Below, piece after piece: positions 49,325 through 61,887 of a DNA stretch of 64,000 nt (position 1 is the stretch's first letter; each line of letters begins with the position of its first letter). Source of the stretch: Hedera helix (Eukaryota; Streptophyta; Magnoliopsida; Apiales; Araliaceae); contig OX359275.1 in NCBI GenBank assembly GCA_947179155.2, forward strand, positions 389,501 to 453,500, in the 5' to 3' direction. Below the pieces are notes generated by a model that worked only from the letters and a program-made list of their open reading frames with translations, ran no database searches and was not told the DNA's origin. Position numbers and translations under genes: made by a program.

Positions 49325-51492
49325 AGGGAGAGATAAAAATACTCATTTCTTAGAATTTTATATTTGGATGGGGAACTGTGATTTTGTGAGATAAGGTGGT
49401 TAGATTTTTGGGAAATATAGGGAGCTGAAGTAGACATGGATTTGGGTGTTGGTTAAGGGTAACATTGATGACAAGGCATTGAACAAGAGCTTAATCGTGA
49501 TCTGAAAGGAATTCGCTGCTGAGTGAACTCCGCTGGTTGATTAGTGCTTTTGAAGGAAGAGGTAGGTAGGTCCTCAAAGAACATGGTTAACATCTCAAAT
49601 CTGGCACCAAAAAAAAAATGAGGAACCTAGATGGCAATTTCCAACACCGCCGGCAAAAAACAACTTATCATTGACATCAACCATTGATGACCTTGCCCCC
49701 TCACCGGCAACCATAGCCTCACCTTACCCATGACCAGAAAACATCATGCCGATGACATCTAAAGCCAAAAATAGGTTACACCATGAAGTTAGCAATCTAG
49801 AGGATTTTTTGGTCGTGATCCAGGGTTTCACAACCATTCTTTACACTTGTGAAATCTACCACAAAACAGAGCTTAAATTAAAATTTTCAAAAATTATGAC
49901 AATATTTTGGTAAATATTCCACTTCAGATATGCAGAAGCCAACTAAGCAAAATGAAATTGCATGTGAGGTTCATACATGTATTTTGTCCATGGAAGCTGA
50001 TCAAAGTTGCTCAATTTTTTTTAATGTATTCCGTGATTACAAAATTAAAACATTGAGACTCAATTAAAGTACAGAGTAGCAAAGTGTCTATTAGCCTTTA
50101 TATGTGTCTCTACTTTCTTTCTTTCTTTATTTATTTGTTTTAATTTCCATTGCATTAAAGCTTCTTTACATAAAGTACTTAAAGAGAAACAACATTTGGG
50201 TGAAACTCTTGCAAGACTGATGTTATATATATTGCCCCATCACTAATACATGGAAGGGGAAGGGGGAATCTATTAGCTACTACAAGAAGCAACACAGTCA
50301 GCAATAAAGATTGGGATGCAAAGAAATTAGAAAAGAAAAGGCAAGAGAAAGGAGAAGGTTTCTAGTTCAAAGGCATAGCACAAGAATGCATCTTTGGGAA
50401 AGAAAAAAAAAGGCAAATGAAAAACAAACAAGAGAGAGCAACCAGGAGAGAATACATGAAACGAGTAGAACCAATAAAGGATTGCCCAGAAAAGATTTCA
50501 CAGCAAGCTATAAAATTTCCCCTTCTTAAGATAATTTAATGTACCTATTCAAGGCACCAAGCACAGGCCATTAACATGAATCTATGACTATGATAAATTG
50601 GAAAGGTACCAAGGGCTATAGGTGACCCATGTATGTCAACCCACTGTCACTTTCAACAACTTAAATAAGGTTTGCAGGCACATGATTAAAAAGATCCTCT
50701 AATCAAGTAGAAAACCATTAGGAGGTGAAGAGTTAAATATGGGAGACTACACCACTCCGCACGTTGAAGTCAACATCATTATGTCTAGAATTAATCTCAA
50801 TTTCTGTTTTAACTAAATATTTCCGATAAGATAAGAACTCTTGCATTCCCTTTTCTTCTCTAATAAGTAATTCAATCTACTACTCATTGCATATGAATTA
50901 CTGTTAGAAATCTGTGTCTACCCAAGGTAAGGACCTTACTTAAGAAGAAAAACATGTTGATGAGGGCATTTAGGAGTGATGCACCACAATAAAAAGATTT
51001 ACAATGAAAACGTTTACCAAGACTATGTTTTCGGTTATCATATTATGTTGTTGACTGTAACTATTATATCATGTTCAGGTAGTTTACCAGCATACTAGCT
51101 TTGTAAAATAAAAAACATAAAAAAAAAAAAAAAATACAGACAAGCTAGACCGTCATGAAAACACTTTCACACAAGTATCAAAATAAATTCAAGAACATTC
51201 ACTTCAGAAAATCATTTTTCTTTTATCACAACTTCAATCAAGCAACCACACTAATCATACAAATGTGCATTCAGATTCAAAATTTGCAAAATCCGATATA
51301 AAAAAAGTTCATATATTATACAAAACATAAATTTGTAAAACCAATAGCAAGTGAATCCATCAAATCAAATGAAAAGATATTTCAGAACTACACAATTTCA
51401 TCTAAAAGAGCAAATAAAATTTTTCGAGTTCCACATCCAAAAATAAAAACAGACCATCTTATGAGTTGGTACCCAACCTAGTCATCTCTCAC
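49324..51492. other. Rieske pseudogene intron, no recognised element
   Basis: Mixed AT-rich sequence. A purine-rich stretch around 50320-50470 gives a 72-codon ORF with Lys/Arg/Glu-biased reading and no family motif. An A-run is at 51120-51134. Confidence 0.4.
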
Positions 51493-52139
51493 CAGTAGCA
51501 GACCCAGAAATTTCAGCTCAGGGGATGCTTTTTTCAAAAAAAAATAATTCATATTTTAAACAAAATAGGCGAAAGAACATTTTTATCCATAGAAAAGTTC
51601 TAAATAAATTGTGCGATTAAATTTTGCCTTTAATGTTTTTAAATCACAAATGTTAACCTTTAATATTTTTCTTTTGAAAAAATAATAATGATATGCAGTG
51701 AACTGTTAATATCTAATGAATTTATTTGAGACATATTAAAATTGAAATACAAAGATATTATCAAACTGCTATGTTAGAAAAAAGGTTGCACAATTTTATT
51801 AGTAGTATAGAATGCTACAACTTTCTTTAAGTTTATCATCACAACTGCATTATCATATTATCACTATTAAACTAAAAACTAAATAAATTTAAGAGCAAAC
51901 ATGAAACCGAAATATATTCTTAAAATTCATAAAGTTTATAGATGAGATTTTTTTGTGGAATGGAGGGAGTAATATATATGATTATATTGTATAAATTCAA
52001 TTTAGTTTGCATTAATTTTTTAATTTTAAAATTATGAATTTATATATTTTTAAACATGCAAATAAATACCATATATATAATGAAATTTTTAGAGACCCAT
52101 GGGTGCGGCCCCCATTGCCCCAGTGTGCGGCCGCCCCTG
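51493..52139. mobile_element. hAT-like non-autonomous element
   Basis: It begins CAGTAGCAGACCCAG and ends CGGCCGCCCCTG; the reversed end, CAGGGGCGGCCG, resembles the beginning. Flanks TCTCTCAC and CCTCACAC (8 bases) agree at six of eight positions, as expected for a degenerate hAT target duplication. No ORF. Confidence 0.5.
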
Positions 52140-52177
52140 CCTCACACAACAAATAAGTCAAAAGTGGGGAATTCAAT

Positions 52178-52408
52178 TACTCCATCCATTTCAAAACAAG
52201 AGTCTTAGTTTGAAGTCAATCTGCAATATTTTAAATTGATTTGATCTTAGTTGATATGTGATTCTTGTAAACTGCGGAAAGTATTACTAATCACAAAATT
52301 TGTTGTTCTCAAAACTTAAATGATTTTAACTCAATTTTAAACTTTAGAATTTCACAAATCGACTTTTTAAAGTAAAGATGGGACATTTATTTTGGAGCTG
52401 GAAGAGTA
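52178..52408. mobile_element. Stowaway-like MITE
   Basis: Starts TACTCCATCCATTTCAAAAC and ends GGAGCTGGAAGAGTA, an inverted pair with mismatches. 231 bp, within the same intron as the other Stowaway copy. Confidence 0.65.
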
Positions 52409-53419
52409 TAATTTTCTTCTCAAAACCTGTCTATTAATTTGAAGGTAGAAACATCAACTCGCAGAAGGAAAGCAAAGAAAGAAAGCAACAGCAACAATGA
52501 AACTAGCAGCCAAATCTTGGAGGGAAGTAACGCTTTAAGTTTAAAAGAATAAAGCTAAGTTTTGAACGTTTAACATCTGATTAAAACTCTCCTCAAGGAC
52601 AATGTTCATTTTAATCACCGCAACATACAATAACAACAGTTTCAATAGACTAGTACTACTAAAGTTTCATTTCCATGTTTCAGTGCATTTGAACCCGTAT
52701 TAATAAGAATTATGTATATTCCTGTATATTCCACATGTGCAACTCCCAGGGGAGGGAGTTGAAATAAAGCAAGTTAATTTATTAAATTTCATTTGAAAAA
52801 TAATGCAAGCTCAAATTAAGTTTGCTGAGCCCAAAAATTGGAGACAAAACTAAGTACTTTACAAATATTGCATTAATAATTTAGCAAAAAATTAAATAAA
52901 AAAAATATTGCATTAATCAAAATCAATTAAATGCACGCCAATTTTGAATTCTAGGATTTCCCAAATTGACTAACTTAGAGGTAGAACTAAGATGCGATTA
53001 AATAATAGAAATTCCCTACATGCCATATTATGAATTGCAGCTCCCATAAAAATAAAGATACATGATACTCTTTAAATTCTTATCATTTAAAGAGCTGAAA
53101 ACGGTCAGATCTTGGAAGAAAAAAAAAATTAAGAAGCGGAAACAATTGAAATGGAAACAGAGGCCAACACCGAGAACATAAAAAGAGACAAAGCGGGGAA
53201 GTGATTTATAAATAAGAAAAATGGGAAAGTGCAGACCTCTGATTCGATCAAGGAAAACGGAATCGAGAGAAAATGACGGTGGTGATAACAGATAATGGAT
53301 CCGGAGCCATCGGCCGATGAATGGACATTGTTGAATGGATAGCTTGAGATAAAGACCGATGACGCTCGACTGGAACGCCATGGCAGAGAAGAGAGCCTCC
53401 TACCTGCAACTCTCAACAT

Positions 53420-53884
53420 CTGCTATCTTATTCTCTGTGCTGTGATTCGTTAGGGTTTGGCTATAGAATTTTATTTCTACCCGCTCTTGGTTTGAGAACG
53501 ATCTCCAATACAAAGAGGTTTGAGTTTTGACAGACGGCTGATGGGCGTCTCTTTTTTTAAATATATTTTTTAGTTACGGATATAATTTTTTTTATAAAAG
53601 ATAGACTTAAATTATAAATAATTATTTAAAAATTTTAGTTTTTAAAATCAAGTAATCTTTTTTAATTATCAAACACTAAAAAAATATATAAAAATAGAAA
53701 TATATATTGTTGCACTTCACTTCACATCACAATCATAAATTAGTGTCCACTTTTAAATATTAGAGGGCGATGTGAAATTTTAAATGTCTTTGATATACAT
53801 ATTATTATATTATATTGTTTTGTAACTATTCTTTCTTTACGCCATAATATATAGCATGCATACATACATACAAAGTTAATTGTG

Positions 53885-53943
<59 letters not shown>

Positions 53944-54331
53944 TTGATAAGGAACCCAAATTACCAGTAGAAAACGACGATAGCTAACTACTCAAGCTGG
54001 CAAGTTGCAAGGCAAGCCGTGCGTGCCTGAGGCTGACAACCGATCGATCGAGAAGCTGTTGATACCTTGACGAACTGTAAAACTGCTGAATTATATATAT
54101 ATTCCCGTACTTCGTTAGTTAATTGGCTGTAGTGTATATATATATACATATATATAATTAAAAAACAAATATCCCTTCATGGAAAATTTATCCAATGATC
54201 AAAAAGACTTCGTGGGAAATATATCCCAACATGAAAAAAATAGAATCTCAAGTACTAATAATAATATCAACCCTCGTACAGTTTTTGTTATCCATCAAAA
54301 TCATTCATCTGTAGGCACTGATGAATGAGGC
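53420..54331. other. Region between two pseudogenes, with (TA)n microsatellite
   Basis: The former Rieske promoter would lie at 53420-53600. An uninterrupted TA repeat spans 53889-53940. No gene is visible. Confidence 0.55.
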
Positions 54332-56321
54332 GGGTATATATCTGCATCCAGAACATTTTCCCATGGGCTCTGTCACATCTTTTATAACTGACGCTACCTT
54401 TTCCACAATAACACGAATTTGATCCTTGCTAACCCTCTCTCGGATCATCGCTGATTTGAATCAACAGTTATGGCAAACGGTACGCCAAGTTCATCTGTTC
54501 TTGCATATCGTTTCCCAAGCTAGCTATACATCGAAGTACCTAAAATTCAAGCATGTAAATTATTGATATAAGAGTACATATGCAGCAGCATAAAGAATTC
54601 ATTTAATATAAAAATCATGGGCATCACATGAAAGCAGCATGTAGTAAAAGCATAATAGTTCTGCGGGCATTCTGCAAATATGAATCTACTCATCTTAGGT
54701 ATAAGACCTCTAATTTTCATTTCATCTAAAGCAAAACTTTATTCATTTTAAAAATATCAACTACAGCACTTGGATCAAATTAGTGTTATTGTTCTCAAGA
54801 AAAACATAACATTTTCAATATAACTCACGAGTACGTACTAGTCTACATGTACATGTCTAAGGATGTGCAATTTATATACTGAATTTAGAACAGTATGCAA
54901 AAGAGGTCTTGTAATCTTAAATTGGGATGTAACACCAAATAGCAACAACTTCTTCCAACAAGATCATAGTTTTTTTAGGAGCAGTGCTACTCATTTCAAA
55001 AGATTTTCCACATAATGTATACGTGGCAAGAGACACTTGGCTATAGTAAACAAACCGTGTAAAATAGATTTGTAACTTCAAGTACCCTAAGCAAAGACAA
55101 TCAAGACACAAATTCACTAATTCTTTTGAGAGAGATTGCTGTACTGGGTTTGTTGAGCCACCTTATCTCAAAGGTTTGGTGTTGGAAGCAGGAAAGACCG
55201 AACATTGTTTATGTTAAATTGTTAGGAAGTTTTTTGGTTTCAGAAATAAAGCTAGATTTGTAATATTTTTCTGTAAATTAGGGACATTGCTTATTTGCCT
55301 TGCTTGCACATGGCCAGTCAAATAACTCAGAAAAATGAATTATGGATGGTGAGAATTTGTGTTTCTTTAGCTATTTATTTACTTCGTGCGTAGAAACTTT
55401 TAAGTCCTGGGGGTGGTCAAATTTATTGTTTTGAAAATACGAGTTCTAGAAGTCAAATTCATGTAAATATTCTGAGTTATATGCACCTTCTGTTTCGAAA
55501 ATCCCAAGTAATTTTTTGACAAGGCTAGATAGTTATCTAGGTTGTTGTCTTTCTATTAGTAATCTTCTTTCCCTCTATTCTTAAATAAGTCTAGCAAGGT
55601 TACACATTGTAGCCTATACAGTAACAAGTTATGTGGAGATCTTAAAAAATTTGTGCACATATATAGATCATAATGAAAAAGACAATCCCCAAAAAATGAT
55701 AAAAACAAACACCCGCAGAATACAAATAGATACTTCTTCTTTTTCCTCCCTTTTTTGATAAAAGAATAGAAAATTTTAAAACTACTGATAAGACGAACCC
55801 CAACTGTACAAGAAAGTGGCAATGAATGGTTATCCACCTCTTGACCCACACGTTCATTTTTGAGAAAATGAAGACAAAGTACAAACAAAAGGATTAGAAT
55901 AATTAAAGCTGCATACCTATAATGTCAATCTTATGCGAGATCCCAGCAGCTGTCAGTGATTTGGAAATGAATTTGGCAAGTTTCTCATATTCTTGATTCT
56001 GAACCAGTGGAAAGATGGTGCATTTAATTGGTGCCACGAGAAGGGGGAAACAGAATACATTTAATTGCATGTGCATCCCCAGCTTTACTAGGCCTAGTGC
56101 TCAAAGAGACAATAAATTATACGTCCAATACCAAAAGACGGCTCAATCACAGGTGCGAAAACTCTGTGGTATTCTTTCTTCCTTTCTTTAGAAATTGATA
56201 CCATGTTTTTTTTTAATGAAAACCTTTCTCCCAAGAGTGCAGACATTGAACTCTATCTCCCCGTTGGACTCCAAAGCAACCTTCATATTCATAGCTTCTT
56301 TTTCATCCATGGTCTGAACAA
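54332..56321 (-). pseudogene. Glycyl-tRNA synthetase, 3'-part pseudogene
   Basis: Three exon-like blocks on the minus strand match class II GlyRS of plants. 56096-56321: MDEKEAMNMKVALESNGEIE, then VCTLGRKV, a poly-A frameshift, KERKKEYHRVFAPVIEPSFG and IIYCLFEH followed by a stop. 55917-56000: VQNQEYEKLAKFISKSL and AAGISHKIDIIG, with a GT donor. 54332-54535: GKRYARTDELGVPFAITVDS, a frameshift, then IRERVSKDQIRVIVEKVASV. The pieces belong to the catalytic-domain end and the anticodon-binding domain, in the right order and with intron sequence between them. Upstream catalytic exons are missing, so the copy is both truncated and mutated. Not a processed copy. Functional GlyRS must be elsewhere. 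Confidence 0.85.
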
Positions 56322-59034
56322 AAAGTAATTAAGCATGTATAATAAGCAGTAATATCATTAGCTATATAGGTTCTATATTAGAATGGACAGTGCAAAATTA
56401 CACTTTTTACATCGCCTTATCGTTGGATTAGAAGATAAAAGAATAAGCATAGTTATTGCAATAGGTAGTCTTAAGGCACTGTGCTCCTAATTAGGCAAAG
56501 GCGACAGGTGACAAAAAGGAAATCATACTAAATCTTCTGTAACGAATGTCTCAATCACGTCCATCTTAAACTAATTAAGAATAAGAGTTCTTTTTAAAAT
56601 CACCTCATAACTCCAATTAATTATCAATAAATTTATATCCAAATAACTAATATATGTGTGTGGATGTATGTATATGGATGTGTGTATATATATATTAACA
56701 ATTTATTTATCGATCATCATCTATTAAGTAAATATAATTTTTTTAAATAAGTTTTCTTACATATATAATAGCTAGAGATAACAAGTGTCTTTAGGTACGG
56801 TGCAACTAATATAACAGTTGAGTACTATATTCAATATTTTTAGATTAAAAAATTTAAAACTATTATGGACTCTGAGTTCCATAATAGAACTGAGAGTCCA
56901 ACCATTAATATAAAAAGATTGATACTCAATCCAGTCATAGTTTTTTTTTTTTAGGCAAATATTAGTGTGTTACTCATTTCCAACTTAAAATTAGTTTTTG
57001 GCAAGTTTGAGCAATTAATTGATTGATAATAGCGAGCTCAAATTTGTGTAATATAGTATTTTCGGGTATCTCACACACCTTTCCTTTATTGACAAAACGG
57101 AATGAGAAGTTTGACAGCATTTATTTGCCTATAGTATCTTTAATCATCGAACAATATGATTCACGAACAGTATTTCCTGTGGAAAAAAGGGTAGTACTGC
57201 AAGTCATTTAGTGGAATCTAATGAGGAAAAAAAAAAGGTGTAAAAATCCAAAAGAAAGACTTTTGCATATATACCCAAAAGTATAAAATGAGTCTTCTAA
57301 GTCCAAACAAAAAAGTATTGTCATAACACCAACTAAATTGCATCACCATAACATTTTTTTCTCTATATTTTTTTTTTGAAATTGGACAAAAGATTCTCAT
57401 ACCATGAGTCATAGCCTACTACAATAGTTACTCTCGATATAGCCCGCAAAAACACTAAAGAGATGACACGTAATTGCCCGTGCCTAAAGGCACGACGTAG
57501 ATTAAAATTTTAAAAATATTTTATTACCTAAAGACTATTTGCAACCTACAATAACTTACAAATTAATTAGAATGAATCTGAATCGTCCCTGTGATTTTTC
57601 GTCCAAATCAATTTGCATGTGAAAACATAACGACCGCAATACCCGATAAACAGGAAAATGACGTCAATGCTAAAAGGGTGACTTATATTGTTTACGTGCA
57701 AATTTTTTTATTTATTATAATTATAATTATAATAATAATTATTATTATTGTTATTATTATTATTATTAGTAGTAGTAGTAGTAGTAACTATCGTTATTAC
57801 TATTATTATAATTAAAATAAATTCATTTAATTTTTATTAATATATTTTATTATTGTAAAGTATAAAATATCTAAAATGTATCATTTAACGAGAAAATTAT
57901 ATACTACAATAACAAAATTATAGTCATTAGTTTGTTACGAATATTTTATTTTCAAAATTTACATACGAGAAAAAGAGTGAATGATAAATTTTTCATTGAA
58001 AATATGGTTAATTTGATATTTTTTTGAAGATATTTAAATTTTAATTGATTTTTATGATTAATAATAGATGATAACGTGTTTGATAGACTTTAAATGGTGA
58101 TGAGTACTTATTCAATTTTTTTTTAATTTAAATAAATTATTTATTAAATAACTGATAAACGAATTCGGATACCTGAATATTTGAATAATTTGTTTGTTTG
58201 AATAAAATAAACGAAAATGAATATTATCGAATATTATTTTAAATACCGAATACAGATAATATTTTTAAAATTAATCGAATACTGAATACAAATACAAATA
58301 ATATATTATTTTTTTGAATATAAATACCGCTGTATCTAAGTTTTACGGTCCTATTTCTATGTTATCGTAATTCGTATGTGAAGATTATGGATGGAGTGGT
58401 CTTAAGTTGGGTCCGCAGTGGAAGATGACAATGGGTGGATCTTTTGATGGTTTAAAGAATTTGCTGGTATGATTTTTTAAAACTATTTTTCTTGCTTCTC
58501 CTAAAAATTTATATTTGTTTGAGTCGTTTAATTTTTATTTCTTAAATGAATGAATTGATTTTATTTGCTTATAAATGGATTGGTTTTATTTTTATAAAGA
58601 AATTGACTTTTAAAACTGTTTTTTAGTTTTTGATATATTTTAATACCACCTATATATACATATACATACATGGAGAAAATACAATTTTAGTGCATATATA
58701 GGAGTAATAAAATCAAGATGGCCAAACCATATATTTTATAGTACAATATCTCACCAAAAAGTAAAAAAGGAACGTGATGGTAATTTTTTTTAAAAATTAC
58801 TAGTATTTTGAGATTAAAATTAAATATTATTAACCGTATTTTAAACGTGCGAGACTTATTTAATAATAAAATTTTATTTTCTAAATCAACAAAAAATTAG
58901 AGAAGGTTCGATCGAGGTTAGCACTCACTCATGTTAACATAATTGATAGCCTAGACTAGGCAAAAATTATTCATATTTTTAATAAATATAATTAAAACCA
59001 ACACTTATTATTTGATTTATAATATTGAATTGTA
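56322..59034. other. Intergenic AT-rich DNA
   Basis: No gene recognised. A compound trinucleotide microsatellite (ATT, then AGT units) lies at about 57715-57812. A short hairpin CGTGCCTAAAGGCACG is at 57479-57494. ORFs here are reading of low-complexity sequence. Confidence 0.5.
57715..57812. repeat. (ATT)n/(AGT)n compound microsatellite
   Basis: AAT/ATT units followed by AGT units and then degenerate ATT units. Confidence 0.9.
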
Positions 59035-60391
59035 TCTATTATATATACTAAAATGCAGTACATAACACCGTTGCTTGACAAGTGACTTTCTCACAATGAA
59101 ACACATGTCTTACGTATTTAATACCCTCAATCCTTACTACGATTTTGGGAATTTACTCCACTTTTTGTAATTTTCTAATATTATACATTTTATATAATTA
59201 TACCATACATATAACTTACTTCCCAAATTACTAACCATAATTACCCATTAAATTCGGCTTTTGGAATTTTAAAATATTATATACCATTTATAATATTATA
59301 TTTTACATTATATCATACATATTATTATTAAATAAATAATAACAAAATTGAGCTGAACCATTACTCCTGCTTTTTGTATTTTAAAATATTATATTACACA
59401 TTATACCTTTAACAAGTAAAAAAATACAATTTACTAACCATTATATACCATTTACAATATTATACCACACACAAATAATAACAAAATTATTTTTATAATG
59501 TATGGTATAAATTACACGATCACTACAAATTTAAATTTAATTATGTTCAAACATAATTATTATATCCTAAAAACAAAATCAATACATATCTAAATTGTTT
59601 TAATAATCTCAAGTGCTCTGTTAATCTCAACTGCAAAAATGTTATCATTACTAATTTAATTATATTATAGCGTAATATTATATATTTATTTACACTTATA
59701 TAACAACATTAATTATATTACAGCGTAATATTATACCATTTATCTCAATCCCATGTTAAATCTAAACTTATGCCACGTGTCGCTCTATGATGAAACATTA
59801 CTAGAAATGTTACTCGCATCTTGCACTTTCGGTGAAACCTTAATACACCCATTTTTTTTAATTATTTCACATACACAGAATAATTCAACATATCTTAATT
59901 CGATATATATATCACATCTCACAATTAGATATTTCTATATTTTTCCGGCTTTCAAAAATCAGACCATACTCACCATAAAAATAATTATTTTTACATTCAA
60001 ACTATTCTCACAGACAATAAAATTATTTTAACTCATACAATTCACGCCTATGTATTAAACTTTTAAAAATTAATTTTATCTCACAAAAAAAATAATATTA
60101 ATTCCATAATTACACAATAAAATTGTAATATAACCAATAAATATGTTGCGATTACAAACTTGCATCAAATCCATGTTATGACTGTCATGCAACAATTTCT
60201 AATTTTTTTTACATATAATATTAATTATCTTATAATATTATTAGATCCCCAACTTCTAGCAACTCTCCCAACCAAAAATAAAACTTCTCCGTAAATATTG
60301 CATTAGAATTCGAAACTAAATCCATAATTACTTTATCCAATACATTCGGATTTGTACATATAATATTATTGTTTTTTACCTCCCAAAGTTA

Positions 60392-60725
60392 TTGCAAATA
60401 ACTCTACCACAAAAAATATTGCATAATTTAAACAATCTCAATTTGATCTTATCAAATTAATTCAGTTTAGAATATTATCCAATTAAAATCCCATTAATTT
60501 TAGCAATCTCAAATCCTCAAATCCCATTAATTTAATCTTAACAAATCAGACTACTATCATAAAAAATAAAATGTAACCCATAAATATGACTGTCATTCAA
60601 TAATTCTAAATTGTTGCAAATAAATCTATCATCTAAAAATATTGCATAATTTAAGCAATCTCAATTTGATTTTATCAAATTAATTCAGTTTTGAATATCA
60701 TCCAATTAAAATCCCATTAATTTAA
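60392..60725. repeat. 115-bp direct duplication inside the Helitron
   Basis: 60392-60505 and 60614-60725 share TTGCAAATAA, AAATATTGCATAATTTAA, AATTTGAT and TCCAATTAAAATCCCATTAA, with scattered changes. Confidence 0.8.
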
Positions 60726-61439
60726 GCAATCTCAAATTGAATATAACACAATCGAATATTATCCAATAAATTAAAAATTCAATATTATCCCATTAAAATA
60801 TATAAGTATAACACAAAAAATAATATTAATTTTTTTGTCACAAATCATATAAAATTGCAAAATTAAAGAAATACCAAATAGATAATAATCCAATTTTATG
60901 TATGGTTGGTCTACACAATTTTTATAATAACCCTATAAATATATACCACTTATTTCATTCTAAATCACACCACATAACAGTTTTCTTCTTCATATATTTT
61001 GCTTCTATATGGTAAGCTTATTTTTCTTTTGTTATTGCTCTTTTTCTATTTCTATTACATTCTGTTTCTTTGCCTCATCATGAATCTGACTTCAAATTTT
61101 CTTTCTACTTCTACTTCATTCTGAACCTTTGTCTTACCACGAATCTGACTTCAACTTTTTTGTTGTTTGATTATTTAGCTAGCATAACTACTAAATACAA
61201 TTGTGTTGTTAACATCGGTCCTGTAAAGAGAAACGTGAAAAATTAAGGCACAAATAACTAAAGTCTGAAATATGCCTTCCTTCTATAAAGGTGACTACAT
61301 AAACAGTATTAAGATGATATTGTTGAATAAGAAGATATCTATACATACATAAACTTTACCTTTACTATAACAACTTGACATCTACAAGTTGTTTACCTTT
61401 ATTATAACAACTTAACATCTACAAGTTATTCCTTCGTAG

Positions 61440-61887
61440 GATGGCAGAATACAAGCCAATATCAAAAGAACACTTTAAAATAAATTTCAACCATTGGTCA
61501 AGGAAAATAAAGTTTTTATTATCACCAATTTTGTTGTTAGTCAGAACGGTGGTTCTTTTAAAGCTACCCAACATCCATATAAGATTAATTTCGTATATTC
61601 CACCTCATTGCAAGAGTCAGATGATGCTTCAATTCATACATATGGACTCCAATTCAGTCCATTTGATCAAATACTAGCTAGCGCGATTGATGATTCCTAC
61701 TTAGTTGGTATGTTTCACAATGATTTTGAAGTCATCTTTTTCATACAAATTTTATTATTTAACTGTATAATTGTAATGTTTTGTGTTTAGATGTTATTGC
61801 TCAACTAACTGCACTTGGAGATTTACAACTCAGCACAAACAATGAAAAACAATGTAAGAGAGTTAATATTGAATTAACTGATAACAT
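61440..61887 (+). pseudogene. RPA1-like (replication protein A large subunit) OB-fold fragment
   Basis: Two exons, 61440-61707 and 61791-61887, separated by a GT/AG intron with matching phase. The first reads MAEYKPISKEHF, then after an apparent one-base loss in an A-run near 61476, FQPLVKENKVFIITNFVVSQ and ATQHPYKINFVYSTSLQ; the second reads DVIAQLTALGDLQLS and CKRVNIELTDN. This fits the first DNA-binding OB fold of plant RPA1/DUF223 proteins, a gene class often carried by plant Helitrons. RPA binds single-stranded DNA. The remainder of the protein is missing, so it is a truncated, frameshifted passenger. Confidence 0.75.

Larger units (their letters stand above)
48023..53419 (-). pseudogene. 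Mitochondrial Rieske iron-sulfur protein (complex III), pseudogene
   Basis: Two exon-like blocks: 53237-53419 and 48023-48667, with a 4.6-kb intron between them. The second has SKRAFAYFVLTGGRFVYASL (membrane anchor), SMSASKDVLALASLEVDLSS, then the cluster-binding loop [20 protein letters not shown] and CPCHGSHYD, ending EENKLLIG. The family transfers electrons from ubiquinol to cytochrome c1. Three lesions are visible. TGA at 48336-48338 replaces the Arg of TVKWRGKPVF. About two bases are missing near 48233-48238, between EDSV and KNPEW. The conserved start MLRVAGRR (53419) is out of frame with the RIRG end of exon 1, although an internal ATG at 53381 restores phase to exon 2. The product would stop before the iron-sulfur domain. 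The intron shows it is not a processed copy. A sequencing fault in one spot cannot explain all three lesions. Confidence 0.85.

Noticed and set aside
51950..51975. GGAATGGAGGGAGTA as the end of another Stowaway-like MITE
   Set aside because: It looks like a right-hand Stowaway end, but I found no matching left end; it lies inside the hAT-like element and may be a fragment.
57479..57494. Hairpin CGTGCCTAAAGGCACG as a Helitron 3' end
   Set aside because: No CTAG follows at the right distance and no matching 5' end was found.
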